A DNA stretch of 64,000 bases from Paenibacillus sp. FSL R5-0912 (GCF_000758605.1 NZ_CP009282.1:1-64000), one strand, 5' to 3'; positions 44,701 to 53,383 are shown, numbered from the stretch's first letter. The notes: a model not told the origin generated them from the letters alone. Made by a program: numbers and translations.

Positions 44701-45242
44701 TCCGCAAGCGTAAGGTCAGCGTGCTAGGTGAAGAGGATACTTCGCTGAAACAGGGCAATACCGTGATTGATTTGTCGATTGACGCATATCTTCCATCCGA
44801 GTATATTTACGACAGTATCCAAAAAATTGAAATCTATAAAAAAGTTGCTGCAGTGGCGACTTTTGAGGATGCCTCGGAGCTTGAGGATGAGCTGCTTGAC
44901 CGGTTCGGCGAATTGCCGGAAGCAGTCATCAATCTGCTCTCTGTGGCCCGGCTGAAGGTATACGGCAAACTGTATGGTATGGAATCCATGGTCCGGCGGG
45001 GCGATGAGGTCTCACTCAATTTCCATGAAGGAACTATCGGGGCGTTAGATACGGCGAAGCTGGCCAAAGTTGGAAATAGCTTCGAAAGACGTGTACAATT
45101 TGATAAGGATGCGAAAGCAACGATCCGCATCAAGTCCAAAGACTTGGGCGACAAAGAGCTGCTTGAACTGCTGGAGCAATTCCTCGGGGCAGCTAAACAG
45201 TCTTTAAAATCGAAGGGAGAATTACACAATGTCGTTAAATAA
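41718..45242 (+). CDS. mfd: Transcription-repair coupling factor Mfd
   Basis: ATP-driven translocase that removes stalled RNA polymerase and recruits UvrA. The 1174 residues match the Bacillus length of 1177. They comprise UvrB-like N-terminal domains, an RNA-polymerase interaction domain (KIGDYVVHQNHGIGKYMG), a RecG-like helicase with Walker A CGDVGYGKTEVAIRAA and DEEQ in VDEEQRFG, and a C-terminal autoinhibitory domain. Start TTG 41718 is 7 bp after GAGAGGTG. An in-frame ATG 51 bp upstream lacks a site. Its last 14 bp overlap the next gene. Confidence 0.97.
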   Translation: MLQGLIEAFSKDPDFQSVTSGIAAGMKEQLISGLSGSARQIMLAALHEETERPLLVVTHNMFSAQKMAEDLQEALSPDRVLLYPANELVAAEAAVSSPETLAQRIDVLTKCAKGFRGVVVVPYSGVRRLLPAPHVMAGAQLTVSQDGTLSLDEFLMSMIEMGYERVERVENRGELSVRGGIIDFYPMTSPLAYRVELFDDEVDSIRTFDPIDQRSIDKVRTVKITPAKEIIADQLRQDAASTAASALLERQLEKMSDRQAKLRLREEMGRELEMLREGTYFPELYKYISLLYPERSHLYDYMAQDTLLVLDEPARLLETAKQLERDESEWNLHLLQNGKTLPDLHLSVESDVIMYHRPFQSLFMSIFLRQVPHIQPQNILGFISRGMQDFHGQMNVLKSEMERWHKSGVKVIMLANGEERMERVRRVLDDYGIEAPTILQGNLGSGFELPSIHLAVITEGEMFSQKQRKARKVSKGIDNAERIKSYTELKIGDYVVHQNHGIGKYMGIGTLEVSGIHRDYMHILYAGGDKLSVPIDQIDLIQKYVGSEDKEPKVYKLGGNEWTRVTSKVRSSVQDIADDLIKLYAERQSALGYGFDKDTQEQREFEEMFPYEETRDQLRAIEEIKKDMEQNRPMDRLLCGDVGYGKTEVAIRAAFKSAIEGKQVAVLVPTTILAQQHYETFRERFANYPLNIQVLSRFRSRKEQNDTIKGVRQGTVDVVIGTHRLLSQDLVFKDLGLLIVDEEQRFGVTHKEKLKKLKTNVDVLTLTATPIPRTLHMSMLGVRDLSVIETPPENRFPVQTYVVEHSQTLTREAVERELARGGQVYYLYNRVQGIQEMAAQISMLVPEARVGIGHGQMSESELEKTILDFLDGEYDVLVSTSIIETGVDIPNVNTLIVHDADKMGLSQLYQLRGRVGRSNRIAYAYFTYQRDKVLTEVAEKRLQSIKEFTELGSGFKIAMRDLSIRGAGNLLGAEQHGFIASVGFDLYSQMLAEEIRKRKVSVLGEEDTSLKQGNTVIDLSIDAYLPSEYIYDSIQKIEIYKKVAAVATFEDASELEDELLDRFGELPEAVINLLSVARLKVYGKLYGMESMVRRGDEVSLNFHEGTIGALDTAKLAKVGNSFERRVQFDKDAKATIRIKSKDLGDKELLELLEQFLGAAKQSLKSKGELHNVVK

Positions 45243-46263
45243 AAAACCATGGAAAGTGCTGCTGGTCTCACTGGTTGCAGCAGTTTCCTTCTCAATGCTT
45301 GCTGCCTGCAGCAGCAACAGCGGCGATGATACAGCGGTGGCAACTTATAATGGCGGAACGATTACTGCGAAGGAATTCGATCTGGATACCCGCGTAATGA
45401 AATTCCTGTCTCCGCAGCAGGCGCAGTATCTGGAGATTGATATGTTCAAGGAGTCTATCCTGAAGCAGGAGGTCGCGTTTGAACATCTGGCTGGCCAGGC
45501 AACGGATGAGGCGAAGAAGGCAGCAGAGAAAGAGGTCGATACACAGATTGAGACGATCAAGAGCAGTCTGGGCGACTCCTATAAAAGCTCTCTGAAGGAG
45601 CAGGATCTAAGCGAATCGGACCTGCGTTCTTATATGCAGCGGGTGCTTACCGTTTATCAGGACATGCTGCTCAAAGTAACGGACGAGCAGGTGAAGACAG
45701 AGTACGAAGCGATTAAAGCTGATTTCACCGTGGCTACACTGCGTCATGTGCTGGTTGGCTTGACGGATGGTGACGGCAAGGAGCGTGCGGATGCAGATGC
45801 GCTGAAGCGTGCCAATGAAGCGAAAGCGAAGCTGGACGGCGGTGCAGACTTTGCAGCCGTTGCCAAGGAATATTCGGATGATACCAGTACGAAGGATACC
45901 GGGGGCTTATATAAGGATGAGCCGCTGTCCAAGTACGTAGAAGAGTTCAAAGCCGCAGCCCAGACGCTGCCGCTTAATACGATTAGTGATCCGGTGAAGA
46001 GCAGCTACGGATATCACGTCATTAAAGTTGAAGCCCGCAAGGAGACAACCTTCGACACGCTGACGGCAGAGCAGCTGGAGACTGTTAAGAGCTCAGCAGC
46101 TTCCACCAGCCTGGAGTCGTTCCTCGAAAAGGATCTGGATAGCCTGAAGATTGAGATCAACCTGCCGAAGAGCACCGCCGCAGCCGATGAACCGGGAACA
46201 GCAGCTACTCCAGCCCCGGCTGATGCCACACCAGCTCCGGCCGCTACAGAAGCAGCCAAATAA
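45229..46263 (+). CDS. Parvulin-type peptidyl-prolyl isomerase lipoprotein (PrsA/SurA-like)
   Basis: Predicted extracytoplasmic foldase. The 344 residues have a lipoprotein signal (MSLNKKPWKVLLVSLV, lipobox LAAC), a SurA-like N-terminal helical domain, a PPIC rotamase core from TLRHVLVGL to SSYGYHVIKVEARK, and an Ala/Pro-rich tail of about 30 residues. ATG 45229 lies inside the end of mfd, with AAGGGAGA upstream, so it is translationally coupled. B. subtilis has no such gene between mfd and spoVT, and its prsA is elsewhere. Confidence 0.9.
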   Translation: MSLNKKPWKVLLVSLVAAVSFSMLAACSSNSGDDTAVATYNGGTITAKEFDLDTRVMKFLSPQQAQYLEIDMFKESILKQEVAFEHLAGQATDEAKKAAEKEVDTQIETIKSSLGDSYKSSLKEQDLSESDLRSYMQRVLTVYQDMLLKVTDEQVKTEYEAIKADFTVATLRHVLVGLTDGDGKERADADALKRANEAKAKLDGGADFAAVAKEYSDDTSTKDTGGLYKDEPLSKYVEEFKAAAQTLPLNTISDPVKSSYGYHVIKVEARKETTFDTLTAEQLETVKSSAASTSLESFLEKDLDSLKIEINLPKSTAAADEPGTAATPAPADATPAPAATEAAK

Positions 46264-46278
46264 TTTTATAGGTGGACA

Positions 46279-46316
46279 AGCCGTCTGATGCGCCAAGCAT
46301 CAGGCGGCTTTTTTTG
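46279..46316 (+). terminator. Terminator of mfd-foldase
   Basis: AGCCGTCTGATGC pairs with GCATCAGGCGGCT, one wobble, then T7. Confidence 0.92.
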
Positions 46317-46422
46317 AACAGGCTGGAGCAGGTATAGAATGGTGAATTTAAGAACATAACTGGAATGATGCGCCTGTTGTGTTTGTGATTTTGCATGAAC
46401 TATTTTAAACAGGCGGCTTGAA

Positions 46423-46453
46423 TGTATAAGGAACTGGGAAGAGATGAATACTA
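46423..46453 (+). promoter_or_regulatory. Sigma-G-like promoter of spoVT
   Basis: TGTATA (46423-46428), 18 bp, AATACTA (46447-46453), about 95 bp before the gene. spoVT is transcribed by sigma-G in B. subtilis. Confidence 0.45.
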
Positions 46454-46547
46454 TGGTCAGATATTACGATAAATCACTGGGATTAACCATTCCCATAATG
46501 GACAGTAGTTGGACCATACTTCTTAAGAAAGCGGGGCAACATGTGAA

Positions 46548-47090
46548 ATGAAAGCTACTGGAATTGTACGCCGTATTGATGACCTCGGACGAGTTGTTAT
46601 CCCTAAAGAGATTAGACGCACCTTGCGCATTCGGGAAGGAGACCCTCTGGAAATCTTCGTCGACCGTGATGGTGAAGTTATATTGAAAAAGTATTCTCCG
46701 ATTGGCGAGCTGGGTGATTTCGCGAAAGAATACGCGGAGTCACTGTTTGAGGGAACAGGGCATATTACGATGATTACGGACCGGGACACCTTCATCGCAC
46801 TCGCCGGCGGCTCCAAGAAGGATTATTTGGAGAAGCAGGTTGGCGTGCTGCTGGAGAAGGTAATGGAAAGCCGTAAAACGGTGCTTGAGACGAATGGGGG
46901 CAGCTACGACATCAGCAAAGACCACACGGAGCTGCTATCCAGCTATGTGGCAGCACCCATTATCTCCGGCGGAGATCCAATCGGCTGTGTAGTACTGCTG
47001 AATAAGGATGACACGGTGAAAATGGCGCAGATGGAAGTGAAGATGGCTGAAACAGCCGCAGCCTTCCTGGGCAAGCAGATGGAGCAGTAA
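46548..47090 (+). CDS. spoVT: Forespore regulator SpoVT
   Basis: AbrB-like regulator of forespore genes. The 180 residues have an N-terminal AbrB fold (MKATGIVRRIDDLGRVVIPK, RRTLRIREGDPLEIFVD) and a GAF-like C-terminal domain (about 60-178) ending AETAAAFLGKQMEQ. The N-terminus closely resembles AbrB encoded 19 kb away, but that protein lacks the GAF half. ATG 46548 has only a weak GCGGGG site. Confidence 0.96.
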   Translation: MKATGIVRRIDDLGRVVIPKEIRRTLRIREGDPLEIFVDRDGEVILKKYSPIGELGDFAKEYAESLFEGTGHITMITDRDTFIALAGGSKKDYLEKQVGVLLEKVMESRKTVLETNGGSYDISKDHTELLSSYVAAPIISGGDPIGCVVLLNKDDTVKMAQMEVKMAETAAAFLGKQMEQ

Positions 47091-47105
47091 GAGATTGGCC
47101 TATAG

Positions 47106-47155
47106 AACCCCGCTTATCCTCTGGGTATGACTCCACAGGAAATGGCGGGGTTTTG
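47106..47155 (+). terminator. Terminator of spoVT
   Basis: AACCCCGC pairs with GCGGGGTT, and TTTTG follows. The loop is long. Confidence 0.6.
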
Positions 47156-47311
47156 TTGTATGAAGTGAAGCCATTTCCACTTACAGGCATACTTAAGCTA
47201 TAATATAGAAATTCATTCTAATATGATGAGCTTAAGAATGGGGACCTCATTGTAACATGCTTAAGTTCACGTTCAATAATATGGCAGTCACGCTGTAGAA
47301 GCAGGTATATC

Positions 47312-48967
47312 ATGAAATCGGACACCCAAGGCTCGAAGCTGCTGCAAGGTGCATTTATTCTTAGCGCGGCAGCTATTTTCTCAAAACTGATCGGTACCCT
47401 GCAGAAGATTCCGCTGCAGAACCTGGGCGGTGACGCAGCATTCGGTATCTACAATACGGTCTATCCGCTATATACGATCCTGGTCACGGTGGCCATGCTG
47501 GGATTGCCTGCAGCCATCTCCCGGTTCGTGGCAGAGGCATCTGCTGCGCAGGATGACCAGGAAGGACGGCGGGTGCTGCGCCTGTCAGCGGGCATTACAG
47601 CAGTCTCCGGACTGATTCTCGGGATTCTGGTCTATACCGGAGCACCGGTTATTGCTGTGTGGGTCGGCAATTCCCATATTACCTCCGCTCTGCGCAGCAG
47701 TGCCTGGGGACTGGCAGTAGTACCGCTGATGGCCGCACTGCGCGGTTACTTCCAGGGGCTGCATAATATGATGCCAACCGCTGTGTCACAGGTCGTAGAG
47801 CAGTCGGTGCGTGTGGCAGTCATGATCGCACTGCTGCTCTATCTGACAGCGGCCGGTGCCGATGCGGCAGGTATTGCCGCCGGCGCATTGCTCGGTCCTG
47901 CGGGCGGAGGATTGGCAGGTCTGGCCGTTATGCTCCTCTATTGGCGCACTTACCGCCGCAGCGGGCTGAAGGCCGCTATGCTTCAGGTTCCCGCCAGAGG
48001 GAAGCCAGCCGCAGCTGAAGTCCACCCGGAACGCGAGACGAATGTCCGTAAGCTGCTGGCTTACGGACTGCCGGTGATGCTGGGCGCTCTGGCTATGCCG
48101 CTGATCGGCCTGGTGGATGTGTTCACGGTTCCCCGTCTGCTGACGGGAAGCGGCAGCAGCGAGACGGCCGCTATGGCCCAGTTCGGCATCTATAACCGCG
48201 GACTGCCGCTCGTCCAGATCGTAACCATGCTGGCCACCTCATTGTCGGTAGTATTCATTCCGGCCCTGGCGGAAGCGAAATTCCAGCGGAACGAGGAACT
48301 TATCCGCACACGCATCACGTTGTCGCTGCGCTGGTTCTGGCTCCTCGGCTTGGCCGCGTCCGTAGGCCTGGCCGTCCTTGCAGAGCCCGTTAACACGGCT
48401 CTGTACGGGGACGCTGCCGGCAGCGGCGCGATGACCTGGCTGGCCTTCACCGCCGCCGGCGGCACGGTCAGCATCATCTCCGCCGCGCTGCTGCAGGGCC
48501 TTGGCGCCGTGCGTGCGCCGGCGCTGCACCTTCTGGCCGCCGCTGCGCTTAAGGCGGCCCTGAACCTGCTGCTGGTCCCGCAGCAGGGCATTACCGGTGC
48601 GGCCATCGCCGGCGTGGCCGCACATCTCTTCGCAGCAGCGCTGAACGTGCTGCTGCTCTACCGCCAGGGCTATCTGCGGCTGCGCTTCGCAGATGCCCTG
48701 CTGAAGCCCGCGGCGCTGCTCGCGGGCCTGGGGCTGGTTGCCGCGGCCGTGAGCCTCGCCGCGGGCAGAGCGGCGGACGCGGCCGGCTTCGGCGGCGGGC
48801 GGACCGCTGCGCTGGCGCAGAGCCTGCTCGGCGTGCTCGCAGGCTGCGCCGTCTTCGCACTCGGCGCAGTGGCGCTGCGGCTGCTCAGCGAGAACGAGCT
48901 GCGCCAGCTTCCGGGCTTCGGCCCCCGGCTGGCGGACAAGCTGAAGAAGCTGCGCCTGTTCCCTTAA
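47312..48967 (+). CDS. yabM: MATE/MurJ-like polysaccharide flippase (YabM)
   Basis: Multi-drug/oligosaccharidyl-lipid flippase superfamily membrane protein, related to SpoVB and MurJ. The transported lipid-linked sugar is not known. The 551 residues form about 14 membrane segments and start KLLQGAFILSAAAIFSKLIG, the family signature. The last 160 residues are Ala/Leu-rich and their DNA is distinctly GC-rich. ATG 47312 has a modest AGCAGGT site. The place between spoVT and yabN matches Bacillus yabM. Confidence 0.9.
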   Translation: MKSDTQGSKLLQGAFILSAAAIFSKLIGTLQKIPLQNLGGDAAFGIYNTVYPLYTILVTVAMLGLPAAISRFVAEASAAQDDQEGRRVLRLSAGITAVSGLILGILVYTGAPVIAVWVGNSHITSALRSSAWGLAVVPLMAALRGYFQGLHNMMPTAVSQVVEQSVRVAVMIALLLYLTAAGADAAGIAAGALLGPAGGGLAGLAVMLLYWRTYRRSGLKAAMLQVPARGKPAAAEVHPERETNVRKLLAYGLPVMLGALAMPLIGLVDVFTVPRLLTGSGSSETAAMAQFGIYNRGLPLVQIVTMLATSLSVVFIPALAEAKFQRNEELIRTRITLSLRWFWLLGLAASVGLAVLAEPVNTALYGDAAGSGAMTWLAFTAAGGTVSIISAALLQGLGAVRAPALHLLAAAALKAALNLLLVPQQGITGAAIAGVAAHLFAAALNVLLLYRQGYLRLRFADALLKPAALLAGLGLVAAAVSLAAGRAADAAGFGGGRTAALAQSLLGVLAGCAVFALGAVALRLLSENELRQLPGFGPRLADKLKKLRLFP

Positions 48968-49041
48968 GGCTTACTAATAATTTACATAGGGCCACCGGCT
49001 GCACAAGCAGCAGGCAGATGCCCTCAAAGGAGTAGACAGGC

Positions 49042-50541
49042 ATGAGCGCAATACTAACGGTGGTCGGCCTCGGGTCCGGTAATCCGGACCGGCTGACACT
49101 GGGCATTATCAAGAAGCTCAAGGCGGCATCCGCCGTTTACGTGCGGACCGCAGAGCATCCCGCCATGGCTGCACTGGCTGAGTTTGAGATTTCTTCGGAG
49201 TCTTTCGACGGGCTGTATGAATCGTTATCCTCCTTCCCTGAGGTCTACGAAGCCATTACGGCAACCCTGATTGAGAAGGCAGCGGCGGCTCCGCAAGGCA
49301 CAGAAATCGTCTATGCCGTGCCGGGACATCCCATGGTTGCTGAAGCCGCTGTATCCCTGCTGCGACAACGCTGCCCGGAGGCCCGCATTGAGCTGAATAT
49401 CCTCGGCGGGGAAAGCTTCCTCGATGAGGCATTCGTCCGTCTGGGCTTTGATCCGATTGAAGGATTTCAGCTGCTGGATGCTTCGGGCATCCGCAGCTCC
49501 CAGCTCCACCCGGAGCTGCACACACTGATCGGGCAGGTCTATGACAGCTTCACTGCGTCAGAAACCAAGCTCTGCCTGATGGAGCTGTATCCGCCGGAGT
49601 ATGAAGTAGTTGTCGGACATGCTCTCGGTGTAGAGGGTGAGGAGCAGATTCTGCGTGTGCCGCTGTATGAGCTGGACCGGCTGGACGGATACGGCAACCT
49701 CTCGCTGGTGTATGTTCCAATCAACCCTGCAGAGGATGCGCGAAAGCGTACGTTTGCCCGGCTGCATGAGATTGTCGATATTTTGCGGAGTCCGGAAGGC
49801 TGTCCCTGGGACCGTGAGCAGACCCATGAATCCTTGCGCAAGAACCTGATCGAAGAGACCTATGAGGTGCTGGAAACGATCGACGAGGATGACCCGGACC
49901 ATATGAAGGAAGAGCTGGGCGACCTGCTGCTCCAGATTATGCTTCATGCCCAGATGGAAGAGGAGCTCGGTACATTTAGCGTCTATGATGTGATTGAAGG
50001 CCTGAATGAGAAGCTGATCTTCCGCCATCCGCATGTCTTCGGCGACCGTGTTGCCGGCAATGCCGAGGAGGCGCTGCAGAACTGGGACGGCATGAAGGCC
50101 GAAGAGAAGCGGCGCAAAGGCGTGAAGCCTGAAGCGCTATCCGCGCTCAGCGGGGTTCCCCGTGACCTGCCTGCACTGATGAAGGCTTACAAGCTGCAGA
50201 AGAAGGCCTCCAAGGTGGGATTCGATTGGGATAATACCGGAGATGTCCTAGCCAAAATCCGTGAAGAGGTCGACGAACTGCAGGAAGCGATTGAAACGGG
50301 GCTGTCTGCCGAGGAGCAGATGCTGGAGCTGGGTGATCTGCTGTTCGCGGCAACTAATGTAGCCCGCTTCATCGATGCCGATCCGGAGGAAGCGCTGACC
50401 CGCACAAACCGCAAGTTTATCTCCCGGTTCCAGTACATTGAGCAGCGGCTGCTTGATAGAGGTACTAGTGTTCAAGACAGTAGTCTGGAAGAGATGGAGG
50501 CTCTCTGGCAGGAAGCCAAGACAGAAGAGCGGAGCCAGTAG
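49042..50541 (+). CDS. mazG: MazG-type nucleotide pyrophosphohydrolase with tetrapyrrole-methylase domain (YabN)
   Basis: Fusion protein. The N-terminal about 220 residues are a tetrapyrrole/corrin methylase fold (LTVVGLGSGNPDRLT, VYAVPGHPMVAE). The C-terminal about 260 are a MazG all-alpha NTP pyrophosphatase (SPEGCPWDREQTHESLRKNL and EELGDLLLQIMLHAQ) with a second MazG-like half (EEVDELQEAIETG). It probably hydrolyses non-canonical or excess NTPs. The 499 residues are normal for YabN. ATG 49042 follows AAAGGAG. Confidence 0.95.
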   Translation: MSAILTVVGLGSGNPDRLTLGIIKKLKAASAVYVRTAEHPAMAALAEFEISSESFDGLYESLSSFPEVYEAITATLIEKAAAAPQGTEIVYAVPGHPMVAEAAVSLLRQRCPEARIELNILGGESFLDEAFVRLGFDPIEGFQLLDASGIRSSQLHPELHTLIGQVYDSFTASETKLCLMELYPPEYEVVVGHALGVEGEEQILRVPLYELDRLDGYGNLSLVYVPINPAEDARKRTFARLHEIVDILRSPEGCPWDREQTHESLRKNLIEETYEVLETIDEDDPDHMKEELGDLLLQIMLHAQMEEELGTFSVYDVIEGLNEKLIFRHPHVFGDRVAGNAEEALQNWDGMKAEEKRRKGVKPEALSALSGVPRDLPALMKAYKLQKKASKVGFDWDNTGDVLAKIREEVDELQEAIETGLSAEEQMLELGDLLFAATNVARFIDADPEEALTRTNRKFISRFQYIEQRLLDRGTSVQDSSLEEMEALWQEAKTEERSQ

Positions 50542-50805
50542 GGTATACAGTGCCGGAGAAACGGTAATGCTGTGAACAGGACCTTAAATCTCTGATTTAA
50601 AATGCAAATAGAGGTTTATAATGTTATAGTGCTATAAGCCCCGGTTCTCTGCCAGCGGTTACTTTTTTAAAAAAAGGGCGGATCATGGCAGGAATTGAAG
50701 GCAGCATCAAGAATATCATAAAGACGAAATGACGATTTGCGGCATTTTTTGCCAGCGAGCCGGAATTTCATTTATTTTTTTGTATCCTAGGAGGAACTTC
50801 AAATT

Positions 50806-51078
50806 ATGAACAAGACAGATCTGGTAAACAACATTTCCGAAAAAAGCGGATTGGCCAAAAAAGATGTAGAAGCGGTACTCAATGGGGTTCTGGGCGAAAT
50901 TACAGAAGCTCTGGCAAGCGGAGATAAAGTGCAGCTGATCGGATTCGGCACTTTTGAAACCCGCAAACGTTCCGGCCGTACCGGCCGTAACCCGCAATCG
51001 GGCACACCTATTGAAATCCCTGAATCGACTGTACCGGCCTTCAAGGCAGGTAACAAGCTTAAAGAAGCCGTTAACTAA
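50806..51078 (+). CDS. hup: DNA-binding protein HU
   Basis: Histone-like dimer that bends and compacts DNA. The 90 residues are the standard length. MNKTDLVNNISEKSGLAKKD, the GFGTFETRKRSGRTGRNPQS arm and FKAGNKLKEAVN are typical. ATG 50806 follows AGGAGGAA. The 264 bp before it have TATAAT at 50617-50622 with no good -35. It overlaps rqcP by one base (TAATG). B. subtilis hbs lies elsewhere on the chromosome. Confidence 0.97.
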   Translation: MNKTDLVNNISEKSGLAKKDVEAVLNGVLGEITEALASGDKVQLIGFGTFETRKRSGRTGRNPQSGTPIEIPESTVPAFKAGNKLKEAVN

Positions 51079-51356
51079 TGCGTCTGGACAAGTTCCTGAA
51101 AGTTTCCCGTCTGATCAAGCGCCGCACCGTGGCCAAGGATGTGTCCGAACAGGGCCGGGTACTGATCAATGGACGGGAATCCAAACCGAGCAGCACTGTG
51201 AAGATCGGTGACGAGATTACCGTGCAGTTCGGCCAAAAGCTTGTGACGGTCAAAGTCGAAAAGCTGGTGGAGACCACCCGCAAGGACGAGGCCGCCGGAA
51301 TGTATACCCTGCTCCGTGAAGAGCCTGTGGCCAAAAGCACCGGACTCGACTGGTAA
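51078..51356 (+). CDS. rqcP: RqcP, ribosome quality-control S4 protein (YabO)
   Basis: RNA-binding factor that works with RqcH to add alanine tails on stalled 50S subunits. The 92 residues begin with the S4 fold MRLDKFLKVSRLIKRRTVAK and VLINGRESKPSSTVKIGDE. ATG 51078 shares its A with the HU stop codon. A terminator follows at 51379. Confidence 0.95.
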   Translation: MRLDKFLKVSRLIKRRTVAKDVSEQGRVLINGRESKPSSTVKIGDEITVQFGQKLVTVKVEKLVETTRKDEAAGMYTLLREEPVAKSTGLDW

Positions 51357-51378
51357 GGCAGATTTCAGTCAGTAATCG

Positions 51379-51416
51379 AAAGCGTAACTTTACTCTATGT
51401 GAAGTTACGCTTTTTT
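51379..51416 (+). terminator. Terminator of HU-rqcP
   Basis: AAAGCGTAACTT pairs with AAGTTACGCTTT, then further T. Confidence 0.92.
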
Positions 51417-51494
51417 ACGATGCATGGCACGCCTTCATGTTCTATACCCTGTCCTTCCGTCATAGATTAGAACCAAGAAGGAGGGGTACATGCT

Positions 51495-51779
51495 ATGATC
51501 GAGCCAGCCAAAGTCAATAAACAACATGATCTGCACATGCACAGCCGTAAACAGGTCGAACTTACGGGCGTGCAGAATGTAGAGAGCTTTGACAGCGAGG
51601 AGTTTCTGCTACGTACGGAACTCGGCCATCTCACCATTCGGGGAAGTCATTTACATATCAAAAATTTGAGTCTGGAGAATGGATTGTTGTCACTTGAAGG
51701 CAATGTTCATTCCCTGATTTATCTGGATCCCGGTACGCAGGACAAAAATAAAGGGATTCTCCGTAAGCTGTTCAAATGA
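51495..51779 (+). CDS. yabP: Sporulation protein YabP
   Basis: Small mother-cell protein required for sporulation in B. subtilis. The molecular role is unknown. The 94 residues include RKQVELTGVQNVESFDSEEF and GHLTIRGSHLHIKNLSLENG, which identify the family. ATG 51495 follows AAGGAGGGG. It overlaps yabQ as ATGA. CATAGATT at 51461-51468 is a possible sigma-E -10, but no matching -35 is clear. Confidence 0.93.
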   Translation: MIEPAKVNKQHDLHMHSRKQVELTGVQNVESFDSEEFLLRTELGHLTIRGSHLHIKNLSLENGLLSLEGNVHSLIYLDPGTQDKNKGILRKLFK

Positions 51780-52339
51780 ATCCCGCGGTCCAATGGATCA
51801 CCCTGCTCTATATGGTGCTGGCCGGCACAACCATGGGACTGGCCTATGACAGCTACCGGGTGCTGTCGCTGAAGCTGAGCTTTCCCAAATGGCTGAATGC
51901 GCTGCTGGATTTGCTGTACTGGATAGCAGCTGCCCTGTTCGTCTTTCGCATGCTTTATGCCGGAAATCAGGGACAATTGAGGTTTTATGTCTTTCTCGGA
52001 CTCTTTCTAGGTGTATGGATCTATTTTTTGATCTTCAGTGTTACGGTGCGGCGTTTTGTGTTAATGTTAATTCAGTCGGTTCAGTATACGTGCAGGCTGC
52101 TATGGAGATGTATTGAGATCGTGATCGGATGGCCGCTTCTCTGGCTGTGGCGCCTTGTAAAGGGAACGCTGCTGCTGCTCGGCCGGATCCTACTCTATAT
52201 TTTCAAGCTGCTGCTGCGTCTAACCAAGCCAATCTGGGTACTTCCTGTAAGGTGGGTCTCTCCGTATCTTTCCCGGTTCTATCATAGTCCCAGGGTAGTG
52301 AGGATCACTAAATGGATATCGGGATGGCGGAAACGCTGA
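51776..52339 (+). CDS. yabQ: Spore cortex biosynthesis protein YabQ
   Basis: Mother-cell membrane protein needed for cortex formation. The 187 residues have about four N-terminal membrane segments (from WITLLYMVLAGTTMGLAYDS to LMLIQSVQYTCRLLW), then amphipathic stretches and a basic C-terminus. It overlaps yabP by 4 bp and is certainly co-translated with it. Confidence 0.92.
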   Translation: MNPAVQWITLLYMVLAGTTMGLAYDSYRVLSLKLSFPKWLNALLDLLYWIAAALFVFRMLYAGNQGQLRFYVFLGLFLGVWIYFLIFSVTVRRFVLMLIQSVQYTCRLLWRCIEIVIGWPLLWLWRLVKGTLLLLGRILLYIFKLLLRLTKPIWVLPVRWVSPYLSRFYHSPRVVRITKWISGWRKR

Positions 52340-52361
52340 TCTTGAACTGGGGGTACGCTGT

Positions 52362-52694
52362 ATGAACAGATTCTCTGCGGAAGAGAAGAATAATAACAAT
52401 AAGGCTTCGGCCGCAGGCGCGAAGAGAAGAAAGTTTATATGGATTTTTGTAGTGGCGGTATTCTTCGGCTGGGCCGGGTTTACTTTCTTTGCCCAGAGTT
52501 CAGCTATTGCCGACAAGACTGAACAGCTTGCGAAGAAGCAGCAGAGCAATGAAAGCGTCACAGCTTCGCTCAACCAACTGAAATATGAAGTCTCGCGGCT
52601 GAATAATGATGAGTATATCGGACAATTAGCGCGTAAATGGTATAATATGTATCCAGAAGGTGAATCACCTATCCGCACAGAGCAATCTGAGTAA
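52362..52694 (+). CDS. divIC: Septum formation initiator DivIC (FtsB-like)
   Basis: Divisome membrane protein that pairs with FtsL. The 110 residues have a basic cytoplasmic head, one membrane helix (about 24-44, FIWIFVVAVFFGWAGFTFF), an external coiled coil (about 48-80) and the C-terminal DEYIGQLARKWYNMYPEGE, which is typical. ATG 52362 follows GGGGGT, 22 bp after yabQ. Confidence 0.95.
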   Translation: MNRFSAEEKNNNNKASAAGAKRRKFIWIFVVAVFFGWAGFTFFAQSSAIADKTEQLAKKQQSNESVTASLNQLKYEVSRLNNDEYIGQLARKWYNMYPEGESPIRTEQSE

Positions 52695-52821
52695 TAAAAG
52701 CAGGCTAAAAGGGGCTTTCGCTCTGTTGCCTTGCTTTGTTCTTTACTGTATAATCAAATCACCGCAGACAGGATGAACTAATATTCGTCTGTATATTTTT
52801 AAGGGAGGATCATTTTATTCT

Positions 52822-53325
52822 ATGGCAATTGAAGTGGGCACCAAGTTAGAGGGCAAGGTGACAGGCATCACGCATTTCGGAGCATTTGTGGATCTGTCAG
52901 GAGGTGTCACAGGTCTCGTTCACATCTCGGAGATCGCCGATAACTACGTCAAGGATGTTAACGATCATTTGAAGATTGCGGATGTAGTAACCGTCAAGGT
53001 GATCAATGTTGACAAGGACGGCAAGATCGGACTTTCCATTAAGCAGGCCGTTGATAAGCCGGCGTCGGAAGTACGTCCCCCCAGAGCTCCAAGACCAGAA
53101 CGTCCAAGCGGTGGAGACCGTTTCGGCGGTGGTGGCGGCAGTGGCGGAGGCGGCGGTGGTGGATTCAATCGTGAACGGGGTGGGCGTCCATTCAAGCCTG
53201 CAGCCGGTAAACCTTCATTCGAGGATAAAATGTCACGCTTCCTGAAAGACAGCGAAGAACGGATATCTTCGATCAAGAAGAACACAGAAGGAAAGCGCGG
53301 TGGCCGTGGAGCCAAGCGCGTATAA
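52822..53325 (+). CDS. yabR: S1-domain RNA-binding protein YabR
   Basis: General-stress-type S1 protein. The 167 residues have one N-terminal S1 domain (about 1-72, GTKLEGKVTGITHFGAFVDL, VNVDKDGKIGLSIKQ). A Gly/Arg/Pro-rich low-complexity linker (about 80-130) follows, then a basic C-terminus ending GGRGAKRV. ATG 52822 follows AAGGGAGG. The Gly-rich linker resembles disordered RNA-binding tails. Confidence 0.93.
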   Translation: MAIEVGTKLEGKVTGITHFGAFVDLSGGVTGLVHISEIADNYVKDVNDHLKIADVVTVKVINVDKDGKIGLSIKQAVDKPASEVRPPRAPRPERPSGGDRFGGGGGSGGGGGGGFNRERGGRPFKPAAGKPSFEDKMSRFLKDSEERISSIKKNTEGKRGGRGAKRV

Positions 53326-53348
53326 TCTGAGTCTTGCACATCATAAAT

Positions 53349-53383
53349 AACCGCTGGGGCTTCATGCCCTTCGCGGTTTTTTT
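53349..53383 (+). terminator. Terminator of yabR
   Basis: AACCGC..GGGC pairs with GCCC..GCGGTT, then T7. The following 385 bp to spoIIE hold no gene and no tRNA. B. subtilis has two tRNA genes at this place. Confidence 0.85.
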
